The notes: generated by a model not told the origin, from the letters alone. Shown: positions 43,628 through 51,361, numbered from the stretch's first letter. The stretch: DNA of 64,000 bases from Clostridiales bacterium (GCA_021201185.1 JAJQFJ010000015.1:55753-119752); one strand, 5' to 3'. Numbers and translations are program-made.

Positions 43628-44416
43628 TTACAAAAAGCGTTCCACTTCGATGTTGACCCGTCCCTTTTTGGACAGACCGCCCGTCTCCGCCAGGCGGCAC
43701 CGGCCCAGGCCACGGCAGGAGATCACGTCTCCCGCCTTCACCGCCAGGTCGGTCCGCTCCGTCTCCTTCCAGTTCACCGACACCCGGCCCGCCCGGATGT
43801 AGTCCGCCATCTTCGCCCGGCTGACGGAGAAGCCCGCCGCTGCCACGGCGTCCAGCCGCAGCGTGGCCACCGTGTCATGGATGCGTTTGACCTCCTGGAC
43901 GGGGATGTGGAGCTGCTCAAGACCCACCTGACTCACGGACAGCTTTGTCCGCCCGGCGGAGGTGAAGTTTTGCAGCAGCCAAGGGGCGACCTCGGAGAGC
44001 ACCAGCAGGTCGCAGCTGGACGGGGCCACCAACAGGTCGCCCCCCGTCTCCCGCTTGATGCCCTGTCCCATGAGGGAGCCCAGAATGTCCCGGTGGGTCA
44101 GGCTGTCCCCGGCATACCAGGTAGCCCGGAGGACGGCGATGGGGGTCTCGTCAAAGTCCTCCCACTCCATCCAGTCCGGCATAAAAACGCACACCTTGCG
44201 CTGGGCCTCCTCATAGCCGCCCCAGAATTTGTGGGGTGGGTCGCCCAGGGCGCGCAAAAGGCTCCCCACGGCGTTCTGCTCGTCGGGAGAGAGAAAATGG
44301 GTCACCTGGGGGACGGAACGCTGCCCTGCAGCCTGTATCTGGTCCCACGTCCGGCCCAGGAGCAGCCGCTCCTCCGGGGTGCGGGACAGTTTGTTTAAAA
44401 GCTCTGATCTGTTCAT
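43628..44416 (-). CDS. ylmH: YlmH-type RNA-binding protein with C-terminal S4 domain
   Basis: 262 residues. The middle holds the YlmH domain (GSLMGQGIKRETGGDLLV, CDLLVLSEVAPWL) and the C-terminus is an S4 RNA-binding domain (LRLDAVAAAGFSVSRAKMADY, then AGRVSVNW). YlmH homologues bind stalled large ribosomal subunits and help rescue. It is usually next to divIVA/ylmG, but here it stands with a DUF896 gene. The start codon falls on the predicted transcription start and has no Shine-Dalgarno site, so the mRNA may be leaderless. Confidence 0.9.
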   Translation of the reverse strand: MNRSELLNKLSRTPEERLLLGRTWDQIQAAGQRSVPQVTHFLSPDEQNAVGSLLRALGDPPHKFWGGYEEAQRKVCVFMPDWMEWEDFDETPIAVLRATWYAGDSLTHRDILGSLMGQGIKRETGGDLLVAPSSCDLLVLSEVAPWLLQNFTSAGRTKLSVSQVGLEQLHIPVQEVKRIHDTVATLRLDAVAAAGFSVSRAKMADYIRAGRVSVNWKETERTDLAVKAGDVISCRGLGRCRLAETGGLSKKGRVNIEVERFL

Positions 44417-44422
44417 GGTCTG

Positions 44423-44451
44423 ATTGTAGCAGATGACGGGGGAAAGGTCAA
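44423..44451 (-). promoter_or_regulatory. Sigma-A promoter directly abutting the ylmH start codon
   Basis: Minus strand TTGACC (44451-44446), 17-bp spacer, TACAAT (44428-44423). A start 7 nt beyond the -10 is the A of the ATG at 44416. Confidence 0.75.
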
Positions 44452-44494
44452 TCGTTCTCTTCCGATAGATTCATCGAAAAAACAGGCCAGCCCC

Positions 44495-44523
44495 TTCCCA
44501 TTTTCCTTCTGAACCGGTATAAT
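44495..44523 (+). promoter_or_regulatory. Possible promoter of the TM1266-like gene
   Basis: TATAAT at 44518-44523 with a poor -35 (TTCCCA, 44495-44500) at 17 bp. It lies about 54 bp before the ATG. The weak -35 suggests dependence on an activator, or a wrong call. Confidence 0.4.
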
Positions 44524-44576
44524 AGAGCCTGTGAGGACTGCAAAGTCCCCTTTTCTTCGAGAAGGAGGCCCCCCTT

Positions 44577-44834
44577 ATGGAACAACAAACCCGCGTGGCC
44601 CTGCTGGCCATTGTGGTGGAGGACCCGGACGCTGTGCCACAGCTCAATGAGCTGCTCCACCAGTACAGCCCCTATATCATCGGCCGGATGGGACTGCCCT
44701 ATCCGGCGCGGAACGTCAGCCTGATTTCCGTCATGCTGGACGCCCCCAACGACGCCATCTCCGCCCTCTCCGGCAAGGTGGGACGGCTGGAGGGGGTCTC
44801 CGCCAAGGTGGTCTACGCCAGATTGGAGGAGTGA
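44577..44834 (+). CDS. TM1266-like putative iron-only hydrogenase system regulator (ACT fold)
   Basis: 85 residues. It begins TRVALLAIVVEDP and contains YIIGRMGLPYPARNVSLISVML and LSGKVGRLEGVSAKVVYA, matching the small ACT-like family annotated as regulator of the FeFe-hydrogenase system (TM1266). These genes usually sit with hydEFG, yet none is in this window. The gene is 3 bp from a D-2-hydroxyacid dehydrogenase, so the two are co-transcribed. The regulatory role is inferred from gene context in other organisms. Confidence 0.82.
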   Translation: MEQQTRVALLAIVVEDPDAVPQLNELLHQYSPYIIGRMGLPYPARNVSLISVMLDAPNDAISALSGKVGRLEGVSAKVVYARLEE

Positions 44835-44837
44835 GCG

Positions 44838-45824
44838 ATGGAGCGGATGTTTGCCTATTCCTGCGGCCCGGAGGAAATAGAGCGGTATGCCCGGTTCGGC
44901 CCGGAGTTCGGCTTTCAGGTGACCTGCACGGCGGAGCGCCCCCTGCCGGAAAACGCCGCCCTGGCCCAGGGCTATGACGCCGTGGCCATCGCCGCCGCCC
45001 GGCAGATCACCGCCGGGATGATCGACGTCTACCAGGCGGGCGGGGCAAGGCTCATCAACGCCCGGCCCATCGGGGTGGACAACATCGACCTGGCCCACGC
45101 CAGAGCGGTGGGGATGGCCGTCACCCGGAACACCTACTCCCCCTCCAGCGTGGCGGATTACGCCGTTATGCTGGCCCTCATGGTCACCCGACACACCAAG
45201 GCTGCCCTGCTGCGCAATCAGGGGCAGGACTATCGGTTCGAGCCCTTTCTGGGCCGGGAGCTCCACACCATGACGGTGGGCATCCTGGGCACCGGGAGCA
45301 TCGGCAGCGTGGCCGCCCGGCGGTTTGCCGCCTTTGGCTGCCGTGTGCTGGCCTGGAGCCGCCATCAGCGGCCCGAGCTGGCGGATATCGTTCAGTATGT
45401 CCCTCTCGAGACGCTGCTGGCAGAGAGCGACCTGGTCACCCTCCATCTGTCCTCCAACCCGGCCACCCGCTACCTTCTGAACGGGGAGACCATGGGGCGG
45501 ATGAAGCAGGGGGCCTATCTCGTCAACACCGCCCGGGGAGACCTGGTGGACAACGCCGCCCTCATCGGTGCGCTGGAGTCCGGACATCTGGCGGGGGCCG
45601 CCCTGGACGTATTCGACGGGGACCGGTCGGTCTACTATCTGGACCACTGCAACCAGGTCATGGGCAACCACGACATGGCCATTCTCAGCGCCATGCCCAA
45701 CGTCATCATGACCCCCCACCTGGCCTTCTGGACGGAGAGCGCCGCCGACGATATGGTGCGCAATTCTCTGGAGGCCGCCCGGCAGTTCTTTGACGGGAAG
45801 GAGTGTCCTCTGCGGGTGGTATGA
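44838..45824 (+). CDS. D-2-hydroxyacid dehydrogenase (D-lactate dehydrogenase-like)
   Basis: 328 residues. The Rossmann motif GILGTGSIGSVAARRFAAFG occurs near 148, the catalytic Arg in NTARGDLVD near 230, and the catalytic His in IMTPHLAFWT near 292. The catalytic Glu region (ALDVFDGDRS) is less canonical. It reduces a 2-oxoacid with NADH; lactate, hydroxyisocaproate and phosphonate-type substrates cannot be distinguished by eye. It is cotranscribed with the TM1266-like gene, possibly linking reductant balance to 2-oxoacid reduction. Confidence 0.88.
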   Translation: MERMFAYSCGPEEIERYARFGPEFGFQVTCTAERPLPENAALAQGYDAVAIAAARQITAGMIDVYQAGGARLINARPIGVDNIDLAHARAVGMAVTRNTYSPSSVADYAVMLALMVTRHTKAALLRNQGQDYRFEPFLGRELHTMTVGILGTGSIGSVAARRFAAFGCRVLAWSRHQRPELADIVQYVPLETLLAESDLVTLHLSSNPATRYLLNGETMGRMKQGAYLVNTARGDLVDNAALIGALESGHLAGAALDVFDGDRSVYYLDHCNQVMGNHDMAILSAMPNVIMTPHLAFWTESAADDMVRNSLEAARQFFDGKECPLRVV

Positions 45825-45825
45825 C

Positions 45826-45862
45826 GAAAAAACGGCTGGCAGTCCTGTGCCAGCCGTTTTGA
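45826..45862. terminator. Bidirectional terminator after the dehydrogenase
   Basis: Perfect stem AACGGCTGGCA / TGCCAGCCGTT with AAAA before and TTTT after. Confidence 0.9.
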
Positions 45863-45889
45863 TTCGGTTATGTAGAATCTCCCTCAGGC

Positions 45890-46360
45890 TTACCCGATCA
45901 GGACCCAGGCCACCTCCGGGAAGGTGGCAGAATAGCGGTAGGCCGGGAGGATGCCGTCCTCCTCGTAAAAGTAGACCATGACCACCTCCGGAGAACCCTG
46001 CTCCGTCCCATAGCGGCTGTCGTGGGCGGCTGTGTACGCCGTCTGGAACGCCTCATCTGTCACCAGCTCCTGCAGCTCTGACAGGAAATCCTCGGCCTGC
46101 TCCTCCGTCCAGCTGTCCCGGTAGCAGGTCACGGCCAGGTTTTGGGGGAACCAGTAGGTCACGTCGATCTGGCTCAGGTCCGGGTCGGCCTCCCGCATCT
46201 CAGACCGGAACTCCGTCACCTGCTCCACGTCCAGGGACAGGGGCGACACGCCCCGGTATTCGCTGTAGCGGTACCAGCCCACTGCCGCCAGCACCGCCAG
46301 CACGATCAGCAGGATGATGACAGGCGGGGAGAGCCGCCTCTGTTTCTCTGTCTCTCTCAT
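45890..46360 (-). CDS. Membrane-anchored protein of unknown function (156 aa)
   Basis: Start at ATG 46360 with AAAGGAGG about 8 nt upstream; an earlier in-frame ATG at 46405 lacks one. One N-terminal helix (VIILLIVLAVLAAVGWY) is followed by an about 115-residue external domain with acidic and aromatic residues (VTYWFPQNLAVTCYRDSW). It is preceded by a promoter and a leader of about 145 nt, divergent from the padR gene. Function unknown. Confidence 0.72.
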   Translation of the reverse strand: MRETEKQRRLSPPVIILLIVLAVLAAVGWYRYSEYRGVSPLSLDVEQVTEFRSEMREADPDLSQIDVTYWFPQNLAVTCYRDSWTEEQAEDFLSELQELVTDEAFQTAYTAAHDSRYGTEQGSPEVVMVYFYEEDGILPAYRYSATFPEVAWVLIG

Positions 46361-46512
46361 CGGGGGAGCCTCCTTTCCTGAGTTGAAATTTTTTCTGTTT
46401 GCCACTATATCAGATTTGCTTTATTTGAGTAAGCAGTTACGTAAAACTGTGAGGAGTTTTAAGACGCTATCACCTCTCCCCTTTTGTAGTTTGCTTTGCT
46501 TATCCTGCTTTT

Positions 46513-46540
46513 ATTATACACCCTCCATTTATTTTGTCAA
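46513..46540 (-). promoter_or_regulatory. Sigma-A promoter for the 45.9-kb membrane-anchored protein
   Basis: Minus strand TTGACA (46540-46535), 16-bp spacer, TATAAT (46518-46513). It is divergent from the padR promoter 52 bp away, in a notably AT-rich gap. Confidence 0.75.
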
Positions 46541-46591
46541 TGACAAATTTAATTAATTACAAAAATATTTATGCTTCTTGATTTTCTGCCA

Positions 46592-46620
46592 TTGACATTT
46601 TTCCACCGACGGACTAGAAT
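46592..46620 (+). promoter_or_regulatory. Sigma-A promoter for the padR operon
   Basis: TTGACA (46592-46597), 17-bp spacer, TAGAAT (46615-46620). A PadR protein often binds its own promoter. The AT-rich segment between the two divergent promoters (about 46541-46591) is the natural operator candidate. Confidence 0.8.
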
Positions 46621-46648
46621 AGGAAAAAAAGAACAGGAAGGAACACAG

Positions 46649-47020
46649 ATGTCCCCTACGCCAGAAGAAAAACGAAAACCGGACTCTCTGGAGGACAACC
46701 TGAAAAAGGCGATGACCGAGCTGCTGGTGCTCTATCTCCTGTCTCAGCAGGAGTATTACATCGGCGAGCTGGCCAGCGCCATTCAGGAAAAGAGCGGCGG
46801 ACGGCTGAACATCGTTTTTCCCTACGCTGCCATCTACCGGATGGGTCGGAACGAATATATCACGGAAAGCAAAAAGCGCTTCGCCCCGGACGGGCGTCTG
46901 CGCCAATACTACACCATCACGGAAGAGGGCCGGGCCTATCTGGACGGCCTGCTGGCGGTCTATCGCCGGTTCACCGCCGGGGTGGAGGAGCTTTTGTCGT
47001 CCGGAGGTGAGAAGAGATGA
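46649..47020 (+). CDS. PadR-family transcriptional regulator
   Basis: 123 residues from ATG 46649 (AGGAAGGA upstream); the frame extends back past the promoter, so earlier starts are unlikely. A winged-helix domain covers LLVLYLLSQQEYYIGELASA to RLRQYYTITEEGRAYLDGL, the PadR signature, and a helical C-terminus mediates dimerisation. Members repress neighbouring genes until a ligand or membrane signal relieves them. It overlaps the downstream membrane protein gene by 4 nt. Confidence 0.92.
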   Translation: MSPTPEEKRKPDSLEDNLKKAMTELLVLYLLSQQEYYIGELASAIQEKSGGRLNIVFPYAAIYRMGRNEYITESKKRFAPDGRLRQYYTITEEGRAYLDGLLAVYRRFTAGVEELLSSGGEKR

Positions 47021-47376
47021 ATAAAACCTGGTCTGCCTACCAAAAGGCTATCAAGCGGGGGCTGTATTGCGGTCGGAAGGTCAAAAAGCGTCTGCTGGCG
47101 GAGCTGGACGGGATGGCCGCTCCCTTGCTGGCAGAGAACCCTGCTCCCACCCGGGAGGAGCTGGAGACCGCTTTGGGCACGCCGGAGGCGGTGTCCGCCT
47201 CGCTCATGGAGGGCGTGTCCCAACAGGAGCGGGCGACCTATCGGAGAAACCGGCTGTTGCTACGCATTGGGCTTGTAGTATTCGTACTTGCGCTGGTCAT
47301 TTTTACGCTTTGGCTGGTTTATATGTACAGTATACCTATTGAAGTTGTTGAGACGACTTACGTTTATTACGATTAA
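47017..47376 (+). CDS. PadR-associated membrane protein (119 aa)
   Basis: A basic, soluble N-terminal region (about 80 residues with KRGLYCGRKVKKRLLAELDG and the helix PTREELETALGTPEAVSASL) is followed by one membrane helix (LRIGLVVFVLALVIFTLWLV) and a short external tail. PadR genes are often coupled to such DUF1700/DUF6120-like proteins. A role as a membrane partner of the regulator is inferred. It starts in ATGA overlap with padR and is followed by a terminator. Confidence 0.8.
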   Translation: MNKTWSAYQKAIKRGLYCGRKVKKRLLAELDGMAAPLLAENPAPTREELETALGTPEAVSASLMEGVSQQERATYRRNRLLLRIGLVVFVLALVIFTLWLVYMYSIPIEVVETTYVYYD

Positions 47377-47381
47377 CAAAG

Positions 47382-47424
47382 CTCCCAGCCATTGGAACAC
47401 AGTTCCGACAGGCTGGGAGTTTTT
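47382..47424 (+). terminator. Terminator after the padR operon
   Basis: Stem CTCCCAGCC / GGCTGGGAG (9 bp, 20-nt loop with an inner GGAAC/GTTCC helix) followed by TTTTT. Confidence 0.9.
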
Positions 47425-47444
47425 GTGTCGTTGTATCGTTTTGC

Positions 47445-48839
47445 TCAGAAATCCGCGCTTCCCACGGTGCGGGGATGGGGCAGGACGTCCCGGATGTTGG
47501 AGATGCCGGTCAGGTACATGATGAGCCGCTCAAAGCCCAGGCCGAACCCGGCGTGACGGCAGCTGCCGTAGCGCCGGAGGTCGAGATACCACCAGTAGTC
47601 CTCCTGCTTCAGCCCCAGCTCGTCCATCCGGGCCTGGAGCAGGTCCAGGCGCTCCTCCCGCTGGCTGCCGCCGATGATCTCCCCGATGCCGGGCACCAGG
47701 CAGTCCGCCGCGGCCACGGTTTTGCCGTCCTCGTTCATCCGCATATAGAACGCCTTGATCTCCTTGGGATAGTCGGTGACGAACACCGGGCGCTTGAAAT
47801 ACTCCTCGGTGAGATACCGCTCGTGCTCCGTCTGGAGGTCACAGCCCCAGGAGACGGGGTAGTCGAACTGTCTGCCGGACTTCTGGAGGATGTCCACCGC
47901 CTCGGTATAGCTCACCCGGCCAAACTCAGAGGAGGCCACGTGCTCCAATCGCTGGACCAGGCCCTTGTCCACAAAGGAGTTGAAGAAATTCATCTCTTGG
48001 GGACATTTCTCCATGACGGTGCGGATGACGTATTTCAGCATCTCCTCCGCCAGATTCATGTCGTCGTCCAGATCGGCAAAGGCGATCTCCGGCTCGATCA
48101 TCCAGAACTCGGCGGCGTGACGCTGGGTGTTGGAGTTCTCCGCCCGGAAGGTGGGGCCGAAGGTATAGACATTGCCAAAGGCCATGCAAAAGCTCTCCAC
48201 GTTCAGCTGGCCGGAGACGGTCAAGTTGGCGGGCTTGCCAAAGAAGTCCTTGCTGTAGTCCACCGTGCCGTCCGGGAGCCGGGGCGGGTCGTTCATGTCC
48301 AGGGTGGTCACCTGGAACATCTCCCCGGCGCCCTCGCAGTCGGAGGCGGTGATGATGGGGGTGTTGACGTAGACAAAGCCCTTGTCCTGGAAGAAGCAGT
48401 GGATGGCGTGGGCGGCCACGGAGCGCACCCGGAAGGCGGCGGAGAACAGATTCGTCCGGGGCCGCAGGTGCTGGATGGTGCGCAGGTACTCCACCGTATG
48501 CCGCTTCTTTTGCAGGGGATAGTCCGGGGCGGAGACGCCCTCCACTGCAATTTCAGTGGCCTTCAGCTCAAAGGGCTGCTTGGCCTCCGGGGTCAGGACA
48601 AAGACGCCCTGAATCACGAAGGAGGCCCCTACGTTCTGATGGATGATCTCGTCATAGTTGGCGATCTTCTCCTTCTCCGCCACCACCTGGAGGGGGGAGA
48701 AGCAGCTGCCGTCGTTCAGGGACAAAAAAGCAAAGCTCTTGAGGTTACGAATGGTCCGTGCCCAGCCGCAGACGGTGATGGTCTTGCCCTCGTAGAGGGG
48801 GCCGTCCGCATAGAGCCGGGAGATGGTGATGCGCTCCAA
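47445..48839 (-). CDS. asnS: Asparaginyl-tRNA synthetase
   Basis: 464 residues from TTG 48839, with AGGAG about 10 nt upstream. An N-terminal OB-fold anticodon-binding domain ([12 protein letters not shown]...FLSLNDGS) precedes a class II core with motif 2 ([20 protein letters not shown]) and motif 3 ([13 protein letters not shown]). The Asn-specific signature and the absence of extra domains exclude AspS. It charges tRNA-Asn with Asn. It is monocistronic, with a promoter 57 bp upstream and a hairpin in the leader. Confidence 0.97.
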   Translation of the reverse strand: MERITISRLYADGPLYEGKTITVCGWARTIRNLKSFAFLSLNDGSCFSPLQVVAEKEKIANYDEIIHQNVGASFVIQGVFVLTPEAKQPFELKATEIAVEGVSAPDYPLQKKRHTVEYLRTIQHLRPRTNLFSAAFRVRSVAAHAIHCFFQDKGFVYVNTPIITASDCEGAGEMFQVTTLDMNDPPRLPDGTVDYSKDFFGKPANLTVSGQLNVESFCMAFGNVYTFGPTFRAENSNTQRHAAEFWMIEPEIAFADLDDDMNLAEEMLKYVIRTVMEKCPQEMNFFNSFVDKGLVQRLEHVASSEFGRVSYTEAVDILQKSGRQFDYPVSWGCDLQTEHERYLTEEYFKRPVFVTDYPKEIKAFYMRMNEDGKTVAAADCLVPGIGEIIGGSQREERLDLLQARMDELGLKQEDYWWYLDLRRYGSCRHAGFGLGFERLIMYLTGISNIRDVLPHPRTVGSADF

Positions 48840-48855
48840 TATAACTCACTCCTAT

Positions 48856-48879
48856 CCGCCGGAAAACCGTTTCCGGCGG
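48856..48879 (-). promoter_or_regulatory. Hairpin in the asnS leader next to the ribosome site
   Basis: Perfect 10-bp stem CCGCCGGAAA / TTTCCGGCGG with a 4-nt ACCG loop, ending about 6 nt before the AGGAG. No U-run follows, so it is not a terminator. It is too small for a T-box. Confidence 0.55.
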
Positions 48880-48895
48880 TCAAACTCATGGGTCA

Positions 48896-48924
48896 ATTAT
48901 ATACGGGTTTGACGGTTTTGGCAA
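48896..48924 (-). promoter_or_regulatory. Sigma-A promoter for asnS
   Basis: Minus strand TTGCCA (48924-48919), 17-bp spacer, TATAAT (48901-48896). Confidence 0.8.
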
Positions 48925-48934
48925 GGGATTCCAC

Positions 48935-48968
48935 AAAAACCGCCGGGGCGACTGTGTAGCCCCGGCGG
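48935..48968 (-). terminator. Terminator after the HisE-like gene
   Basis: Perfect 10-bp stem CCGCCGGGGC / GCCCCGGCGG, followed on the minus strand by TTTTT. It separates the his region from asnS. Confidence 0.9.
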
Positions 48969-48977
48969 ATATTGAAT

Positions 48978-49613
48978 TCAGGTATTCACATCTGCCTGAT
49001 GGAAGGTCTTCAGGTTTCCGGTCACTCCGTTTCGCCGGTCCAGGGTCTCCCCCAAGGCCTGGGCGGGAATGTTTTCGTTTACCAGCAGCACCAGCAGATG
49101 GTACAGCAGTCCGGCGCACTGGGAAACCGTCTCCTCCCTGTTCCCGTCCTTGGCGGCCAGAAGCAGCAGAGCGCAGGACTCCCCCACCTTTTTCAGTATT
49201 TTATCTGTCCCCTGTTGGAAAAGATAGGCGGTGTAGGAGCTGCCCTCCCCTGCCTCCTCCAGGACAGGCAAGTCCTTTCGGGCGGCCACGGCGTCCAGCA
49301 GAGCGTCCACCGTCTGGCCCTCCGTGCCACAGCGGCGATTCAGTTTGGCGAGCACGTCGGCAAAGGGGATGTCCAGAAAGCAGAGCAGGACGGTGACGTG
49401 GTAGAGTACATCGCCCAGCTCCCCCAGCAGCTCGTCCCGGTCGTCTCCCTTGGCGGCGATGACCGCCTCAAAGGTCTCCTCGCCGCACTTTTTCAGAATT
49501 TTGTTCAGCCCCTGGCTGTAGAGATAGCTGGTATAGGACTTCTCCCCGCCGGGGTTTTGCTTCCGGTCCAGCACCACCCGGTACTGGGTCCACAGGGCGC
49601 TGTCGATGCTCAT
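48978..49613 (-). CDS. hisE: Phosphoribosyl-ATP pyrophosphatase with two tandem HisE-like domains
   Basis: 211 residues, about twice the normal HisE length. Domain 1 (about 9-93) has the catalytic pattern LKKCGEETFEAVIAAKG and GELGDVLYHVTVLL, with the expected Glu/Glu/Glu and Glu/Asp metal ligands. Domain 2 (about 124-192) is clearly homologous (LKKVGESCALLLLAAK, QCAGLLYHLLVLL) but has lost most of these acidic residues, so it should be inactive. HisE hydrolyses phosphoribosyl-ATP to phosphoribosyl-AMP. It lies beyond a lipoprotein gene from hisI and probably shares that gene's promoter. Confidence 0.88.
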   Translation of the reverse strand: MSIDSALWTQYRVVLDRKQNPGGEKSYTSYLYSQGLNKILKKCGEETFEAVIAAKGDDRDELLGELGDVLYHVTVLLCFLDIPFADVLAKLNRRCGTEGQTVDALLDAVAARKDLPVLEEAGEGSSYTAYLFQQGTDKILKKVGESCALLLLAAKDGNREETVSQCAGLLYHLLVLLVNENIPAQALGETLDRRNGVTGNLKTFHQADVNT

Positions 49614-49626
49614 AGCATGCTCTCCT

Positions 49627-50136
49627 TTACGCTTCGCCCGCCCCCTGGGTCACGGATACTGACATGGCAGAGACGGTGATGTGGTCTGAGCTCCCGTTAT
49701 AGATATAAAATTTGTAGGCTATGACCTGCGGTATATGGAATGTTTCCTGCATCACGGTGCCGCCGGATGCAGACAGCACTTCTACCATCTCGGTGTCAGA
49801 GGTGGACAGGTCGAGATAGCCCAGCTCCACCGTAGCGGGAGCTTCCCGGTCAAAGATAACGCTGGCTGAGACGGTCACAGACTGATCTCCACCGTGGTTG
49901 ATTTGGAAACAGCTGTTTCCCTCTGCGGACAAAATCACCCGTTCTCCCTGGCCTATGGAGATGTCGCTCCAGACTGCCTTATAGGAACCGGCAGCAGCAT
50001 CCGGGTCTTCTGTGACAATATCCGCCGCGTATTCGGTCTCCAAAACAGATGCCGTGGCAACGCTGTTTTCACAGGAGGCCAATATACACATCAGAGCCAA
50101 AAGAGTAATACAAAGAACAACCTTCGCCTTTTTCAT
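49627..50136 (-). CDS. Putative lipoprotein (169 aa)
   Basis: A classic lipoprotein signal: KK, a hydrophobic stretch (VVLCITLLALMCI), then LASC with lipobox Cys 21. The mature part is a beta-rich, Ser/Thr/Val-rich domain (TVSASVIFDREAPATVELGY), so an exposed protein with a jelly-roll or Ig-like fold is likely. Strong ribosome site GAAGGAGGAG. It lies between hisI and hisE-like with a separate promoter and upstream 11-bp repeats. No known connection to histidine synthesis. Confidence 0.8.
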   Translation of the reverse strand: MKKAKVVLCITLLALMCILASCENSVATASVLETEYAADIVTEDPDAAAGSYKAVWSDISIGQGERVILSAEGNSCFQINHGGDQSVTVSASVIFDREAPATVELGYLDLSTSDTEMVEVLSASGGTVMQETFHIPQVIAYKFYIYNGSSDHITVSAMSVSVTQGAGEA

Positions 50137-50175
50137 GAGATGTCTCCTCCTTCGGAATTGGTTTTCCTGTAAAGA

Positions 50176-50204
50176 AGACTATCACGGTTTTACTGACGAA
50201 ACAA
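50176..50204 (-). promoter_or_regulatory. Promoter for the lipoprotein gene
   Basis: Minus strand TTGTTT (50204-50199), 17-bp spacer, TAGTCT (50181-50176). Both hexamers are imperfect, which fits an activator-dependent promoter with sites at 50211-50243. Confidence 0.5.
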
Positions 50205-50210
50205 GGTTTC

Positions 50211-50243
50211 AATCCTTAAGAGTTCCTTAAGAATCGCTTAAAA
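50211..50243 (-). repeat. Three tandem 11-bp repeats upstream of the lipoprotein promoter
   Basis: On the minus strand TTTTAAGCGAT, TCTTAAGGAAC and TCTTAAGGATT follow one another without gaps, ending 6 bp before the -35. The 11-bp head-to-tail spacing is that of OmpR/PhoB-family response-regulator sites. The first two repeats overlap the last codons and stop of hisI. Confidence 0.6.
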
Positions 50244-50592
50244 TGCAGCCGTTCTCGCCTGGAAGAGACCCGTCCTCCCAGATGTCGTTGAAGAAGCAGC
50301 TCCGCCGCCCGGTATGGCAGGTGGGCCCGTCCGGGTCGCAGAGGTACAGCAGGGTGTCTGTGTCGCAGTCGGTGACGATCTTTCTCACGTGGAGGAAATT
50401 CCCGGAGGTCTCTCCCTTGTTCCACAGCGTTTTTCGGCTCCGGGACCAGAACCAGGCGGTTTTCGTCTCCAGCGTCCGCTCCACCGCCTCCCGGTTGGCA
50501 AAGCCCAGCATGAGGATGTCTTTGGTGGCCCGGTCCTGGATAATGACCGGGATAAGGTCGGATTTTTGAAACAGCAGGTCTAAATCAAACAT
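50227..50592 (-). CDS. hisI: Phosphoribosyl-AMP cyclohydrolase
   Basis: 121 residues, the stand-alone HisI form. WFWSRSRKTLWNKGETSGN and the zinc-binding DCDTDTLLYLCDPDGPTCHTG with its conserved Asp/Cys residues are intact. It opens the purine ring of phosphoribosyl-AMP. It is the last gene of the compact his operon, 10 bp after hisF. Confidence 0.96.
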   Translation of the reverse strand: MFDLDLLFQKSDLIPVIIQDRATKDILMLGFANREAVERTLETKTAWFWSRSRKTLWNKGETSGNFLHVRKIVTDCDTDTLLYLCDPDGPTCHTGRRSCFFNDIWEDGSLPGENGCILSDS

Positions 50593-50602
50593 AGCAGTCT
50601 CC

Positions 50603-51361
50603 TCACCGGCGCACCGGGATGTCTTGTGTTCTGAGATACTCCTTCACCTGGGGAACGGTCAGCTCCCCGAAGTGGAACAAGGAGGCCGCCAGCGCCGCGT
50701 CGCAGTCGGTCTCCCGAAAGACCTCTGCAAAGTGGGCCAGGCTGCCGCAGCCACCGGAGGCGATGACCGGGATGCGGACCGCCTGGGTCACAGCCCGGGT
50801 CAGCTCCAGGTCGAAGCCTGCCTTGGTGCCGTCGGCGTCCATGGAGGTCAACAGAATTTCTCCGGCCCCCAGCCGCTCCCCCTCTCTGGCCCACTCGACA
50901 GCGTCCAGACCGGTGGGGATGCGCCCTCCGGCCACCACCACCTCGAAGCCGCCCTCGGGCCGACGCCGGGCGTCGATGGCCAGCACCACGCACTGACTGC
51001 CGAACCGCTCCGCCGCCTGGGAGATGAGGGCGGGGTTTTTCACGGCGGCGGAGTTGACGGAGATCTTATCCGCCCCCGCCCGGAGGAGGAGCTGGAAGTC
51101 CTCCAGCGTCCGGATGCCGCCCCCTACGGTCAGGGGAACAAACACCTGAGCCGCCGTCCGCTCCACCACGTCGGCCACCGTTTTTCGGGCCTCGTGGGTG
51201 GCGGTGATGTCCAGAAAGACGATCTCGTCCGCCCCCTGGTCGGAGTAATAGGTTGCCAGCTCCACCGGGTCCCCGGCGTCCCGGATGTTGACAAAGTTGA
51301 CCCCCTTGACCACCCGGCCGTCCCGGACGTCCAGACAGGGGATAATGCGTTTGGCTAGCAT
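50603..51361 (-). CDS. hisF: Imidazole glycerol phosphate synthase, cyclase subunit
   Basis: 252 residues from ATG 51361, overlapping hisA by 7 bp; the longer frame is a shadow of hisA. It begins [20 protein letters not shown] and carries the catalytic Asp 11 and the [14 protein letters not shown] loop with the second catalytic Asp. It forms imidazole glycerol phosphate and AICAR using ammonia from HisH. Confidence 0.97.
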   Translation of the reverse strand: MLAKRIIPCLDVRDGRVVKGVNFVNIRDAGDPVELATYYSDQGADEIVFLDITATHEARKTVADVVERTAAQVFVPLTVGGGIRTLEDFQLLLRAGADKISVNSAAVKNPALISQAAERFGSQCVVLAIDARRRPEGGFEVVVAGGRIPTGLDAVEWAREGERLGAGEILLTSMDADGTKAGFDLELTRAVTQAVRIPVIASGGCGSLAHFAEVFRETDCDAALAASLFHFGELTVPQVKEYLRTQDIPVRR

